DNA of 64,000 bases from an uncultured Prevotella sp. (GTDB taxonomy: Bacteria > Bacteroidota > Bacteroidia > Bacteroidales > Bacteroidaceae): assembly GCA_900317405.1 (NCBI GenBank), contig ONGP01000002.1, positions 1 through 64,000 of the forward strand, given 5' to 3'. Under the pieces are notes generated by a model. The model was not told where the DNA came from. It saw nothing but the letters and a program-made list of their open reading frames with translations, and ran no database searches. The translations under genes and the position numbers were made by a program. Shown piece after piece: positions 55,317 through 64,000 of this stretch (within the stretch, counting starts at the first letter, position 1; each line of letters starts with the position of its first letter).

Positions 55317-56630
55317 ATGACATATCAGGAAACGTGTGAATACCTGTTCAACCAACTGCCAATGTTTGAGAAACAGGGTGCCGACGGCTACAAGGAAGGG
55401 CTGGCCAACAGTAATGCACTGGACAAGCACTTTGACCATCCACACAAAAAGTATCTCACGATACACGTGGCAGGCACCAACGGCAAGGGATCATGTGCTC
55501 ACACGCTTTCTGCTATTCTGCAGATGTGCGGCTACAAGGTAGGACTATACACATCGCCACATCTGGTTGACTTCAGTGAGCGCATCCGTGTGAACGGTCA
55601 GCCCATCAGCGAGGCGTATGTGGTAGACTTTGTAGAGAAGGAGAGATCATTCTTTGAGCCACTGCATCCTTCATTCTTCGAACTCACCACGGCAATGGCA
55701 TTCAAGTACTTTGCCGAGATGGATGTTGACATAGCCGTGATAGAAGTTGGACTGGGCGGCCGTCTGGACTGCACCAACATCATCACCCCTATCCTATCGA
55801 TAATCACCAATATCGGCATGGACCACACCCAGTTCCTGGGCACCTCGCTCGAGCAGATTGCGATGGAGAAGGCTGGTATTATTAAGAAAGGTGTGCCCGT
55901 GGTAATCGGCGAAACTACCCCTGAGACACGAATGGTGTTCGAGGCAATCGCAGGCGAGAACCAGGCCCCTATCACATTTGCCGAGGACGTAAAACAGGTA
56001 ATCTCTGCATCGACAAGTGCTAGAGGCATGGAATACCATACCAAGAGTTTCGGAATCATCAAAGGAGAACTGAACGGAAGCTATCAGGAAAAGAACGCAA
56101 ACACCATACTATGCGCAGTACAGCAGCTTGAAGCCATGGGCTACATGCACGCAATAAAAAGCGAACCTCACGCACAGTGCCAGAACCGCGAAGTACGCCA
56201 GGCATTTGCCCACGTGGGCGACCTGACCGGACTGAAAGGCCGATGGCAGAAGGTGGGCGAGGCACCACTGACCATCTGTGATACAGGCCACAACGTGCCA
56301 GGATGGATGTATCTGAGCCAGCAGCTTAAGAGCGTAAAGTGCAACCATATGCATATAGTGTTTGGTATGGTAGACGACAAGGACATACAGGGAGTGATGG
56401 ACCTGCTGCCACAAAACGCAACGTATTATTTTACAAAAGCCAACAATAAGAGAGCCGTTTCGGAGAACGTTTTAAAGCTATACGGACAGGGCAAGAACCT
56501 AAATGGCGAAGCCTATCCCGACGTAAAAACAGCCTACGAAGCCGCGAAGGCCGCTGCAGATAATAATGACTTTGTGTTCGTTGGAGGTAGCAGTTATGTG
56601 GTAGCAGACCTGCTAAAAAACTGTATTTAG
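55317..56630 (+). CDS. folC: Dihydrofolate/folylpolyglutamate synthase
   Basis: Adds glutamate to dihydropteroate and folates. 437 aa, a Mur-ligase-family enzyme. The ATP loop is HVAGTNGKGSCAHTLSAIL, the folate-binding YTSPHLVDFSERIRVNG follows, and EVGLGGRLDCTN and NIGMDHTQFLG give the second half of the site; the C-terminal ligase domain starts near residue 300 (ICDTGHNVPG). It follows dnaJ by 20 nt and may be read with it, though it belongs to folate metabolism. Confidence 0.93.
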   Translation: MTYQETCEYLFNQLPMFEKQGADGYKEGLANSNALDKHFDHPHKKYLTIHVAGTNGKGSCAHTLSAILQMCGYKVGLYTSPHLVDFSERIRVNGQPISEAYVVDFVEKERSFFEPLHPSFFELTTAMAFKYFAEMDVDIAVIEVGLGGRLDCTNIITPILSIITNIGMDHTQFLGTSLEQIAMEKAGIIKKGVPVVIGETTPETRMVFEAIAGENQAPITFAEDVKQVISASTSARGMEYHTKSFGIIKGELNGSYQEKNANTILCAVQQLEAMGYMHAIKSEPHAQCQNREVRQAFAHVGDLTGLKGRWQKVGEAPLTICDTGHNVPGWMYLSQQLKSVKCNHMHIVFGMVDDKDIQGVMDLLPQNATYYFTKANNKRAVSENVLKLYGQGKNLNGEAYPDVKTAYEAAKAAADNNDFVFVGGSSYVVADLLKNCI

Positions 56631-56694
56631 AGTTTTTTAATACTACAACAACACTTTTTTCGTCGAAACGTTCGTCAATCTCGTTTTTTTTCTG

Positions 56695-56702
56695 TTACTT
56701 TG
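56695..56702 (+). promoter_or_regulatory. -7 promoter box of the galactose operon
   Basis: TTACTTTG, one base off the TAnnTTTG consensus, 35 nt before the galM ATG. Confidence 0.45.
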
Positions 56703-56737
56703 CAGAAAAATAAATTTTTAACTAAAAACATAACAGT

Positions 56738-57829
56738 ATGGCGAACACTACAGAGACAGTGAATCTGTGCGGCCTGAAGCGCGAAGACTTCCAGGCCACT
56801 ATCAACGGTAAAAAAACCGACTTGTACATTCTTAGAAACCGTAAGGGATATGAAGTGGCAATCTCAAACTATGGAGGTGCCATTTGTGCTATTATGGTTC
56901 CTGGTAAGGATGGCAAAGTAGCTAATGTTATCCAGGGTCACAACGACATCAAGCAGCTGACCAGCGGAAACGAGCCTTACCTCTCTACCCTCATCGGTCG
57001 TTGGGGTAACCGCATCTGCAAAGGACAGTTTGTATTGAACGGCAAGGATTATCAGCTGGCACTGAACGACGGACCTAACCACCTGCACGGCGGAAACATC
57101 GGTTTCAACGCAAAGGTATGGGACGCACGCCAGATGGGACCACGCTCTTTGGCCCTGCATCGTATTTCATCTTATGGTGAGGAAGGCTTCACAGGCGAGC
57201 TCGACGTTACAGTTGAATTTACATTCACCGACCAGAACGAGCTTGTGATCGAATATCTGGCCACCACCAACAAGAAGACCATCGTGAACCTTACACATCA
57301 TGCATTCTTCAGTCTGGCTGGTACAGCTAATCCTACCCCAAGCATCAACGATCAGATCTGCGAGATCAACGCCGACTTCTATCTGCCTACAGATGCTACA
57401 GCCATCCCAACAGGTGAGATCCTGAAGGTTGAAGGTACTCCATTCGACTTCCGCAAACCAAAGCCATTCGGACAGGATATCGATGCTGACGACGAGCAGA
57501 TAAAGTTTGGTCATGGTTTCGACCACAACTACGTGCTGAACAAGCAGGAAGAGGGCGAGCTCTCATTTGCTGCCAAGGTTACCGATCCTAAGAGCGGCCG
57601 CACTATGGAGGTTTACACCACCGAGCCAGGTCTGCAGCTCTACACAGGTAACTTCCTGAACGGATACAAGGGAGCAAACGGTTGCACATTCCCACATCGT
57701 TCGGCAGTTTGCTTCGAGGCACAGCACTTCCCCGATTCACCAAACCGTCCTTACTTCCCAAGTGTAGTACTGAATCCCGGACAGAGATATAAGCAGAAGA
57801 CTATCTACCGTTTCGGTGTAGTTGAGTAA
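56738..57829 (+). CDS. galM: Aldose 1-epimerase (cytoplasmic)
   Basis: Mutarotates beta-galactose to the alpha anomer used by galactokinase. 363 aa. Motifs: SNYGGAICAIMVPG, IGRWGNRICKGQF, PNHLHGGNIGFNAKVW with a catalytic His, LTHHAFFSL with the second His, and PGLQLYTGNF plus SAVCFEAQHFPDSPN at the end with the conserved Glu. No signal peptide, unlike the second epimerase at 60.5 kb. First gene of the galM-transporter-galK operon. Confidence 0.93.
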   Translation: MANTTETVNLCGLKREDFQATINGKKTDLYILRNRKGYEVAISNYGGAICAIMVPGKDGKVANVIQGHNDIKQLTSGNEPYLSTLIGRWGNRICKGQFVLNGKDYQLALNDGPNHLHGGNIGFNAKVWDARQMGPRSLALHRISSYGEEGFTGELDVTVEFTFTDQNELVIEYLATTNKKTIVNLTHHAFFSLAGTANPTPSINDQICEINADFYLPTDATAIPTGEILKVEGTPFDFRKPKPFGQDIDADDEQIKFGHGFDHNYVLNKQEEGELSFAAKVTDPKSGRTMEVYTTEPGLQLYTGNFLNGYKGANGCTFPHRSAVCFEAQHFPDSPNRPYFPSVVLNPGQRYKQKTIYRFGVVE

Positions 57830-57863
57830 TAAACCGACCATCTATTTAAATTATTGACACAAT

Positions 57864-59141
57864 ATGACTGAGACAAATAAGAATGGCAAAGTGATTGCCA
57901 TTATCACGATGTGTTTCATCTTCGCGATGATCAGCTTCGTAACCAACATGGGCGCCCCCTTTGGCAATATATGGGGATTTGAATACCCATTTGCCAAAGC
58001 TTGGGGTAACCTGATGAACTTTGCCGCTTACCTGTTTATGGGTATCCCTGCAGGTAAGATGCTTACGAAATTCGGATACAAGAAGACAGCCCTGATCGCA
58101 CTGATCGTGGGTATCGTAGGTCTTTGTTTCCAGTATCTTTCAAGCCTGGTAGGCGCAGGTACTTACGTATTTACATACGACAGCATACCTGTAGCTCTCA
58201 ACCTGGTTATCTATCTACTGGGTGCATTTATCTGCGGTTTCTGCGTATGTATGCTGAACACAGTTGTTAACCCAATGCTGAACCTCCTGGGAGGTGGTGG
58301 TAACAAGGGTAACCAGCTGATTCAGGTGGGCGGTACTCTGAACTCGCTTACCGGTACTCTCACCCCACTGTTGGCTGGTGTATTGGTAGGTACAGTTACT
58401 GCCGAGACTAGCATGGGTGACGTTGCTCCACTGCTGTTCATCGGTATCGCAGTATTCGCAATCTCGTTCGTAATCATCAGCCGTGTTGCTATCCCCGAGC
58501 CTACTCTTGGCAAGGTATCACCTAAGTACGAGCGCAGCCCTCTGGCTTTCCGCCACTGTGTACTGGGTGTTATCGCCATCTTCTTCTACGTAGGTATCGA
58601 GATTGGTATCCCCATGGAGCTGAACTTCTATGTAACAAAACTTCCATTTGAAGGTGCTGCCGCTGCCGGTGGTACATTAGCAGCTGCCTACTGGCTTCTG
58701 ATGATGATAGGCCGTGCATGCTCAAGCGCCATCTCTGGTAAGGTTTCTACCAAGACACAGTTGACAACAGTTAGTGCTGTAGCTATCCTGCTGCTGCTGA
58801 TTGCCATCTTCATGCCCGAGAGTGTTACTATCTCGTTCAGCGGACATGATGTTCCTGCAAAGGCATTCCTCATTCCTGCCTGTGGACTCTGCACATCTGT
58901 AATGTGGGGAGGTATCTTCAACCTCTCGGTTGAGGGTCTGGGCAAGTACACTGAGGCTGCTTCGGGTATCTTCATGACTATGGTAGTTGGTGGTGGTATC
59001 ATGCCTCTTATCCAGGAGGCTATCGCAAAATCTGCAGGCGAGATTTTCAGCTACTGGCTTGTAATCGCAATGTTGGCCTATATCCTGTTCTATGCCCTGA
59101 TAGGCAGCAAGAATGTGAACACGGATATTAAGGTAGACTAA
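57864..59141 (+). CDS. MFS sugar transporter (glucose/galactose type)
   Basis: 425-aa major facilitator protein with about 12 membrane helices. Start MTETNKNGKVIAIITMCFIF; helix 1 and 2 contain FVTNMGAPFGNIWGFEYPF, and the middle has VVNPMLNLLGGGGNKGNQL and GGTLNSLTGTLTPLLAG, patterns of the FucP/glucose-galactose porter branch. Probably proton-coupled uptake of galactose or glucose. Lies between galM (34 nt) and galK (25 nt), supporting galactose as substrate. Confidence 0.88.
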   Translation: MTETNKNGKVIAIITMCFIFAMISFVTNMGAPFGNIWGFEYPFAKAWGNLMNFAAYLFMGIPAGKMLTKFGYKKTALIALIVGIVGLCFQYLSSLVGAGTYVFTYDSIPVALNLVIYLLGAFICGFCVCMLNTVVNPMLNLLGGGGNKGNQLIQVGGTLNSLTGTLTPLLAGVLVGTVTAETSMGDVAPLLFIGIAVFAISFVIISRVAIPEPTLGKVSPKYERSPLAFRHCVLGVIAIFFYVGIEIGIPMELNFYVTKLPFEGAAAAGGTLAAAYWLLMMIGRACSSAISGKVSTKTQLTTVSAVAILLLLIAIFMPESVTISFSGHDVPAKAFLIPACGLCTSVMWGGIFNLSVEGLGKYTEAASGIFMTMVVGGGIMPLIQEAIAKSAGEIFSYWLVIAMLAYILFYALIGSKNVNTDIKVD

Positions 59142-59166
59142 TATTAACCCTAAAAACACTTTGCTT

Positions 59167-60330
59167 ATGGAAATTGATTTTGTAAGAAGCCGTTTCATCA
59201 AGCACTTTGATGGAAAGACAGGTAACGTATATGCATCTCCCGGACGTATCAACTTGATAGGTGAGCACACCGACTACAATGGTGGTTTCGTGTTCCCAGG
59301 AGCAGTTGATAAAGGCATTATGGCCGAGATGCGTGCCAATGGTACCGAAGATACCGTTATGGCATACGCTATCGATCTGAAGGACCGTGTAGATTTCAAG
59401 CTATCTGACCCAACAGGTCCTAAGGCCTCGTGGGCACGCTATATCTATGGTATAGCACTCGAGATGAAGAAGCTGGGCGTTCCCGTAAAGGGCTTCAATA
59501 TCGCTTTTGCTGGCGATGTACCCCTCGGAGCAGGTATGTCATCATCGGCTGCTATGGAAAGCTGCTTTGCTTGTGGTCTGAACGATATCTTCGGCGATAA
59601 CAAGGTTTCGCAGTGGGATATGGTACTGGCCGGACAGGCTACTGAGCACAACTACTGCGGTGTAAACTGCGGTATCATGGACCAGTTTGCCTCAGTATTC
59701 GGTAAAGCAGGCTGCCTGATGCGTCTTGACTGCCGTAGCCGCGAGTTCGAGTACTTCCCATTCAAGCCCGATGGCTACCGTCTGGTATTGCTCGACTCAG
59801 TAGTTAAGCACCAGTTGGCAGGTTCGCCTTACAACGATCGCCGCAACAGCTGCGAGAATGTAGTAAAGCATATCCAGGCAAAGCATCCAGAAGGCAAGTT
59901 CGAAACTCTGCGCGACTGCACATGGGAGCAGCTTGACGAGGTTCGTGCCGAAGTGGGCGAAGAGGACTACAAGCGTGCAAAGTTCGTACTCGGCGAGAAG
60001 GACCGCGTGCTGGCAGTATGCGACGCTCTGAACGAGGGCGACTACGAGAAGGTAGGCGAGCTGATGTATCAGACCCACGAAGGACTATCGAAGGACTACG
60101 AGGTATCGTGCGAGGAGCTTGACTTCCTGAACGATATCGCTAAGGAGAATGGTGTTACCGGTAGCCGCATCATGGGCGGCGGATTCGGTGGATGCACCAT
60201 CAACCTAGTTCGCAATGACCTCTACAAGAAGTTCATTGACGATGCTAAGGCAAAGTTCAACGCCAAGTATGGACATGAGCCTAAGGTTTACGATGTAGTA
60301 ATAGGCGACGGTTCGCGTAAGATTTGCTAA
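59167..60330 (+). CDS. galK: Galactokinase
   Basis: Phosphorylates alpha-D-galactose at C1. 387 aa, GHMP family. Signature PGRINLIGEHTDYNGGFVFP near residue 22, GAGMSSSAAMESCFACGL for motif 2 with the ATP loop, catalytic Asp in NCGIMDQFASVFG, and GSRIMGGGFGGCTINLV for motif 3. Start chosen at ATG 59167; a TTG two codons upstream is ignored. It ends the first galactose operon, just before a strong terminator. Confidence 0.96.
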   Translation: MEIDFVRSRFIKHFDGKTGNVYASPGRINLIGEHTDYNGGFVFPGAVDKGIMAEMRANGTEDTVMAYAIDLKDRVDFKLSDPTGPKASWARYIYGIALEMKKLGVPVKGFNIAFAGDVPLGAGMSSSAAMESCFACGLNDIFGDNKVSQWDMVLAGQATEHNYCGVNCGIMDQFASVFGKAGCLMRLDCRSREFEYFPFKPDGYRLVLLDSVVKHQLAGSPYNDRRNSCENVVKHIQAKHPEGKFETLRDCTWEQLDEVRAEVGEEDYKRAKFVLGEKDRVLAVCDALNEGDYEKVGELMYQTHEGLSKDYEVSCEELDFLNDIAKENGVTGSRIMGGGFGGCTINLVRNDLYKKFIDDAKAKFNAKYGHEPKVYDVVIGDGSRKIC

Positions 60331-60381
60331 CTCAGAACCAACAAAAACACAGCTATTTGTGTTTATAAAGGTTAAATACAG

Positions 60382-60420
60382 TGAGTAAGGTGTGATATCA
60401 ACACCTTACTCATCTTTTTT
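60382..60420 (+). terminator. Rho-independent terminator after galK
   Basis: A 12-bp perfect stem (60382-60393 with 60401-60412), loop GATATCA, and a T-rich run. A weaker hairpin (AAACACA/TGTGTTT) lies at 60345-60364. The stem differs from the VapE-element 15-mer hairpin by one base per arm, with the pair kept. Confidence 0.85.
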
Positions 60421-60432
60421 TATCGTTTTTTG

Positions 60433-60463
60433 TTTGCCGTTTCGGATTATAATTGTAATTTTA
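60433..60463 (+). promoter_or_regulatory. Promoter of the second sugar operon
   Basis: TTTG (60433-60436) and TAATTTTA (60456-60463, last base off consensus) are 19 bp apart; ATG 50 nt downstream. Confidence 0.5.
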
Positions 60464-60513
60464 CACCCAAAATAAACAATTATACGACAATAATAACTTA
60501 AAACGTAACAAAA

Positions 60514-61692
60514 ATGAAAGCATTGAAAGCAACATTGATGGGAGTCGGTGCAGCAGCACTGATGCTCTCGTGTGCAGGTGGCCAGCAGGCCAGTCAACTA
60601 ACTGTATCGGGCCTTGACCCTGCTAAATTCGACACTACTATTCAGTCGAAGCCAGTTAAGCTTTACACGCTGAAGAACCAGAATGGCATGGAGGTATGCA
60701 TCACTAACTATGGTGGTCGTATCGTATCGCTGGTAGTGCCCGATAAGGATGGCAAGCCAACCGACGTAGTACTGGGATTTGACAACATCGCCCAGTATGC
60801 CGACACCATCAACACCCCAAGCGATTACGGATCAAGCGTGGGCCGCTATGCTAACCGCATCAAAGAGGGTAAGTTCATTCTTAACGGCGATACTATCCAG
60901 CTGAAGAAAAACGATGGTCCTAACTGTCTGCACGGAGGTGGCAACACCGGATGGATGCACCAGGTTTACGATGCTGAGCAGATAGGAGACTCTATCCTGA
61001 AGCTTACAATCGTAGCTGCCGACGGTGAGAACGGATTCCCCGGAAAGGTAATGGCTGTTACCACATACAAGCTCACATCAGACAATGTGCTGGATATGAC
61101 TTGGGAGGCTGAGACCGACAAGCCAACTATCATCAATCAGACCAACCACAACTACTACAACCTGAGCGGCGACTTTACACAGCCTGCTTACGACATGGTG
61201 GTATATGTGAATGCAGACAACTTTACTCCAAGCGACAAGCTGTATATCCCAACAGGTGAAATCAAGAAGGTTGAGGGAACTCCAATGGATTTCCGCACAC
61301 CTCACGCTCTGGGCGACAGCATAAAGAGCGACTTCGACCAGATCCAGAACGCTACAGGTTACGATCACAACTTCTGCCTGAACACTTATAAGGATGGAAA
61401 GGGCGACGATACCCAGGTATGCGCTAGCCTCTACAGCCCAAAGACAGGTATCCTGATGGAGATGTTTACCAACGAGCCTGGTGTACAGGTTTATAGCGGA
61501 AACTTCCAGGGTGTAGGTGCCGACAAGGATATCGCCCGCAAGGGTGGCATCACCTACCCAAAGCACGTAAGCGTATGTCTGGAGAGCCAGAAGTATCCCG
61601 ACTCACCTAACCACCCAGAGTGGGTACAGCCTGTGCTGAATCCAGGTGAGAAGTACTATAGCCACGCAGCTTACAAGTTCTCGATCAAATAA
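60514..61692 (+). CDS. Aldose 1-epimerase, exported lipoprotein
   Basis: 392-aa galactose mutarotase-like protein with an N-terminal lipoprotein signal (MKALKATLMGVGAAALMLSC). Epimerase motifs match the cytoplasmic paralogue: ITNYGGRIVSLVVP, VGRYANRIKEGKF, GPNCLHGGGNTGWMHQVY, NQTNHNYYNLSG, PGVQVYSGNF and VCLESQKYPDSPNHPEW. Probably mutarotates sugar in the periplasm before uptake. It directly precedes the sodium/sugar symporter (35 nt), which fits that role. Confidence 0.92.
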   Translation: MKALKATLMGVGAAALMLSCAGGQQASQLTVSGLDPAKFDTTIQSKPVKLYTLKNQNGMEVCITNYGGRIVSLVVPDKDGKPTDVVLGFDNIAQYADTINTPSDYGSSVGRYANRIKEGKFILNGDTIQLKKNDGPNCLHGGGNTGWMHQVYDAEQIGDSILKLTIVAADGENGFPGKVMAVTTYKLTSDNVLDMTWEAETDKPTIINQTNHNYYNLSGDFTQPAYDMVVYVNADNFTPSDKLYIPTGEIKKVEGTPMDFRTPHALGDSIKSDFDQIQNATGYDHNFCLNTYKDGKGDDTQVCASLYSPKTGILMEMFTNEPGVQVYSGNFQGVGADKDIARKGGITYPKHVSVCLESQKYPDSPNHPEWVQPVLNPGEKYYSHAAYKFSIK

Positions 61693-61727
61693 CAATTAAA
61701 TACTAACTAAAAAATTAAAAATTAAAA

Positions 61728-63407
61728 ATGGCATTATTAGACTGGATTGTCATCGGTGCTTTCTGTTGTGCACTGGTTGGCATTGTATTGTGGGTTATTT
61801 CTCAGAAGAACAATAACTCAGCAGACTATTTCTTAGGTGGTAAAGATGCAACATGGATTGCCATCGGTGCATCAATCTTCGCATCAAACATCGGTTCTGA
61901 GCACCTTATCGGACTGGCCGGTGCCGGTGCTTCATCAGGTATGGCTATGGCCCACTGGGAGATTCAGGGATGGATGATCCTGATTCTGGGTTGGGTATTC
62001 GTACCTTTCTATACACGCTCTATGGTTTACACTATGCCAGAGTTCCTGGAGCGTCGTTACAACACACAGAGCCGTACAATCCTCTCTGTTATCTCGCTGA
62101 TTAGCTATGTACTTACCAAGGTAGCTGTTACTGTATATGCCGGCGGTCTTGTTTTCCAGCAGGTATTTGGTATCGAGCAGCTCTGGGGCATCGACTTCTT
62201 CTGGATTGCAGCTATCGGTCTGGTAGTTATCACCGCTATCTATACCATCTTCGGTGGTATGAAAAGCGTGCTCTACACATCGGTACTGCAGACTCCTATC
62301 CTTCTGCTCGGTTCGCTCATCATCCTGGTACTCGGTTTTAAGGCCCTGGGTGGATGGGACGAGATGATGGCCGTTTGCGGCGCTGTAGATGCTAACGAGT
62401 ATGGCGACAAGATGACATCGCTGATTCGCGACAACCGCGATGCTAACTATCCTTGGCTGGGAGCCCTTATCGGTTCGGCTGTTATCGGTTTCTGGTATTG
62501 GTGTACTGACCAGTACATCGTTCAGCGTGTACTCTCTGGTAAGGATGAGAAAGAGGCTCGCCGTGGTACCATCTTCGGTGCATATCTGAAGTTGCTACCC
62601 GTATTCCTGTTCCTGATTCCTGGTATGATTGCCTTCGCAATGAGCACCAAGGGTATCACCCTGCCAAACGGCGAAGTATTTGTACTGAGCACTCCTGATG
62701 CTGCTTTCCCAACACTCGTAGCTAAATTGCTGCCTGCAGGTGTTAAGGGTCTGGTAGTTTGCGGTATTCTTGCTGCCCTGATGTCTTCACTGGCATCTCT
62801 GTTCAACTCTTCAGCTATGCTGTTCACTATCGACTTCTGGAAGCGTCTGCGTCCTGAGACTCCAGAGAAGCAGCTCGTACGTATCGGCCAGATTGCTACT
62901 GTAGTAATCGTAATCCTCGGTATTCTGTGGATTCCCATCATGCGTTCTGTAGGTAATGTGCTCTACAACTATCTGCAGGATGTACAGTCAGTGCTGGCTC
63001 CTGGTATCGCTGCAGCATTCCTGCTGGGTATCTGCTGGAAGCGTGCATCGGCCAAGGGTGGTATGTGGGGATTGCTCTCTGGTATCATCATCGGTCTTAC
63101 ACGTCTGGGTGCCAAGGTTTACTATAGCAACGCTACCGATGCTGCCGACAGTTGGTTTAAGGCTGTATTCTACGACTTCAACTGGTTGTTCTTCTGCGGT
63201 GTAATGCTCATTGTTTGCTGTCTGATTGTGATCGCAGTATCACTCTGCACCGAGGCTCCTGACGAGAAGAAGATTCAGGGCCTGGTATTCGGCACATCAA
63301 CACCTGAGCAGATTGAGGCTACACGTAAGAGCTGGAACAAGTGGGATGTATTCCACACTATCGTTATCCTCGGCTTTACAGTAGCATTCTACATCTATTT
63401 CTGGTAA
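61728..63407 (+). CDS. Sodium/sugar symporter (SSS family, vSGLT-like)
   Basis: 559-aa inner-membrane symporter with about 14 helices. Family features: SADYFLGGKDATWIAIGASIFASNIGSEH (split by a loop), GLAGAGASSGMAMAHWEIQGW, and the hallmark WYWCTDQYIVQRVLSGKDEKEARRG-type segment with residues of the SSS signature. The layout is like the Vibrio galactose transporter, so galactose or glucose is a likely substrate. Follows the lipoprotein epimerase and precedes a NUDIX-type regulator by 14 nt, so all three are probably one operon. Confidence 0.93.
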   Translation: MALLDWIVIGAFCCALVGIVLWVISQKNNNSADYFLGGKDATWIAIGASIFASNIGSEHLIGLAGAGASSGMAMAHWEIQGWMILILGWVFVPFYTRSMVYTMPEFLERRYNTQSRTILSVISLISYVLTKVAVTVYAGGLVFQQVFGIEQLWGIDFFWIAAIGLVVITAIYTIFGGMKSVLYTSVLQTPILLLGSLIILVLGFKALGGWDEMMAVCGAVDANEYGDKMTSLIRDNRDANYPWLGALIGSAVIGFWYWCTDQYIVQRVLSGKDEKEARRGTIFGAYLKLLPVFLFLIPGMIAFAMSTKGITLPNGEVFVLSTPDAAFPTLVAKLLPAGVKGLVVCGILAALMSSLASLFNSSAMLFTIDFWKRLRPETPEKQLVRIGQIATVVIVILGILWIPIMRSVGNVLYNYLQDVQSVLAPGIAAAFLLGICWKRASAKGGMWGLLSGIIIGLTRLGAKVYYSNATDAADSWFKAVFYDFNWLFFCGVMLIVCCLIVIAVSLCTEAPDEKKIQGLVFGTSTPEQIEATRKSWNKWDVFHTIVILGFTVAFYIYFW

Positions 63408-63421
63408 TTAGAATTTAAAAT

Positions 63422-64000
63422 ATGACATTTTATAACGAACATTCCAAAGTCTGGCTGTCGGTAGACTGCATCATCTTCGGATTCGACGAGAAGAAGCTGA
63501 AGATTCTTGTGGGCCGTCGCCAGATGGATCCAGGACGTGGTCAATGGAGCCTCTACGGAGGCTTCGTTGCTGCCACCGAAAGCGTAGATGAAGCAGCATC
63601 ACGCACATTGTTTGAACTGACTGGTCTGCGCAACATCTATATGAGCCAGATTGGTGCATTTGGTAAGGTGGACCGTGACCCAGGCGAACGTGTGGTTTCA
63701 ATAGCATACTATGCACTCATCAACGCCAGCGACTACGACGAGAAACTGCGTAAGTCGCATGGTGCAGAATGGATTGATATCGAGGAAATACCAGAACTCT
63801 ATTCTGACCACAACGAGATGGTGATAAAGGCTCGCAAACTGATTCAGGACAAGATGTCGAACGAACCAGTAGGTTTCAACCTGCTGCCAAGCCTCTTCAC
63901 ACTTACCCAGCTACAGACTCTCTACGAAGCTGTGTATGGTGTAGAACTCGACAAGCGCAACTTCCGCAAGCGCGTAAAGGATATGGACTTCATCCAGAAG
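63422..64000 (+). CDS. NUDIX-type transcription regulator (partial)
   Basis: 193 codons are seen before the window ends; the gene continues. The N-terminal 140 residues are a Nudix fold (VDCIIFGFDEKKLKILVGRR, QWSLYGGFVAATESVDEAAS), but the catalytic Nudix box is not kept: the REUxEE segment reads RTLFEL. From about 150 (GFNLLPSLFTLTQLQTLYEA, RNFRKRVKDMDFI) a winged-helix DNA-binding domain follows. This is the architecture of NrtR and of the arabinose regulator of Bacteroides. Position after the symporter suggests it controls this sugar locus. Confidence 0.9.
   Translation, partial: MTFYNEHSKVWLSVDCIIFGFDEKKLKILVGRRQMDPGRGQWSLYGGFVAATESVDEAASRTLFELTGLRNIYMSQIGAFGKVDRDPGERVVSIAYYALINASDYDEKLRKSHGAEWIDIEEIPELYSDHNEMVIKARKLIQDKMSNEPVGFNLLPSLFTLTQLQTLYEAVYGVELDKRNFRKRVKDMDFIQK

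Overview
The window looks like chromosome of a member of the Bacteroidales, most likely a Prevotella-type organism (Prevotella/Segatella). Evidence: genes are preceded by the Bacteroidetes promoter element TAnnTTTG and not by Shine-Dalgarno sites. There is a SusC/SusD pair, a Bacteroidetes-style long NusB, families largely confined to the phylum (DUF4924, DUF5606, DUF6078, DUF5123-type surface lipoprotein), and lipoproteins with Bacteroidetes-like signals. No rRNA, tRNA or CRISPR array was recognised.

Layout. 1-475: non-coding, with a hairpin and weak repeats. 0.5-9.2 kb: peptidase T, then on the minus strand an LptD-like protein with a Kef-type antiporter, and a carboxyltransferase (PycB/OadA-like) with an HD hydrolase. 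9.24-10.0 kb: a gene-free patchwork of nested inverted repeats. 10.0-13.9 kb: a tight minus-strand run rplY-pth-hslR-CaCA exchanger-queuosine precursor transporter-queF. 14.1-17.4 kb: an overlapping plus-strand run nusB-yajC-ybbR-coaE-DUF5606. 17.5-20.2 kb: an unusual sugar-kinase/RapZ-C fusion and a ROK glucokinase. 20.3-28.7 kb: LysE exporter, DUF4924, rfbD, prfC, Sua5, ClC channel, a GxxExxY gene boxed by inverted repeats, fmt, a small ORF and rpe. 28.7-36.1 kb: ECF sigma factor, a GHMP-kinase/nucleotidyltransferase fusion, rfbA, an unknown protein, a coiled-coil gene with zapA and rny, and a HAD phosphatase.

36.1-47.0 kb is a polysaccharide utilisation locus. A PL9-type pectate lyase is divergent from SusC, SusD and a fibronectin/beta-helix surface lipoprotein, with two tandem LacI-type palindromes between them. 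A GH3 glycosidase follows but is broken by an apparent out-of-frame internal deletion. The set suggests pectin degradation. 47.1-48.6 kb is the most unusual piece: one VapE-like ATPase gene with its own canonical promoter, enclosed by ~75-bp inverted repeats that are built from a hairpin-forming 15-mer. It looks like a complete one-gene mobile or replicative element that I cannot match to a described family. A DUF6078 gene and a cluster of palindromes follow it.

49.3-56.6 kb: AmmeMemoRadiSam genes (radical SAM AmrS plus a Memo-AMMECR1 fusion), an ABC-F ATPase with one degenerate ATP site, grpE-dnaJ, and folC. 56.7-64.0 kb is a galactose (possibly also arabinose) locus: aldose epimerase, MFS sugar transporter and galactokinase, a strong terminator, then a lipoprotein epimerase, a sodium/sugar symporter and a NUDIX-type transcription regulator cut by the window end. 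Together these import, mutarotate and phosphorylate galactose that may be released by pectin-type glycan breakdown.
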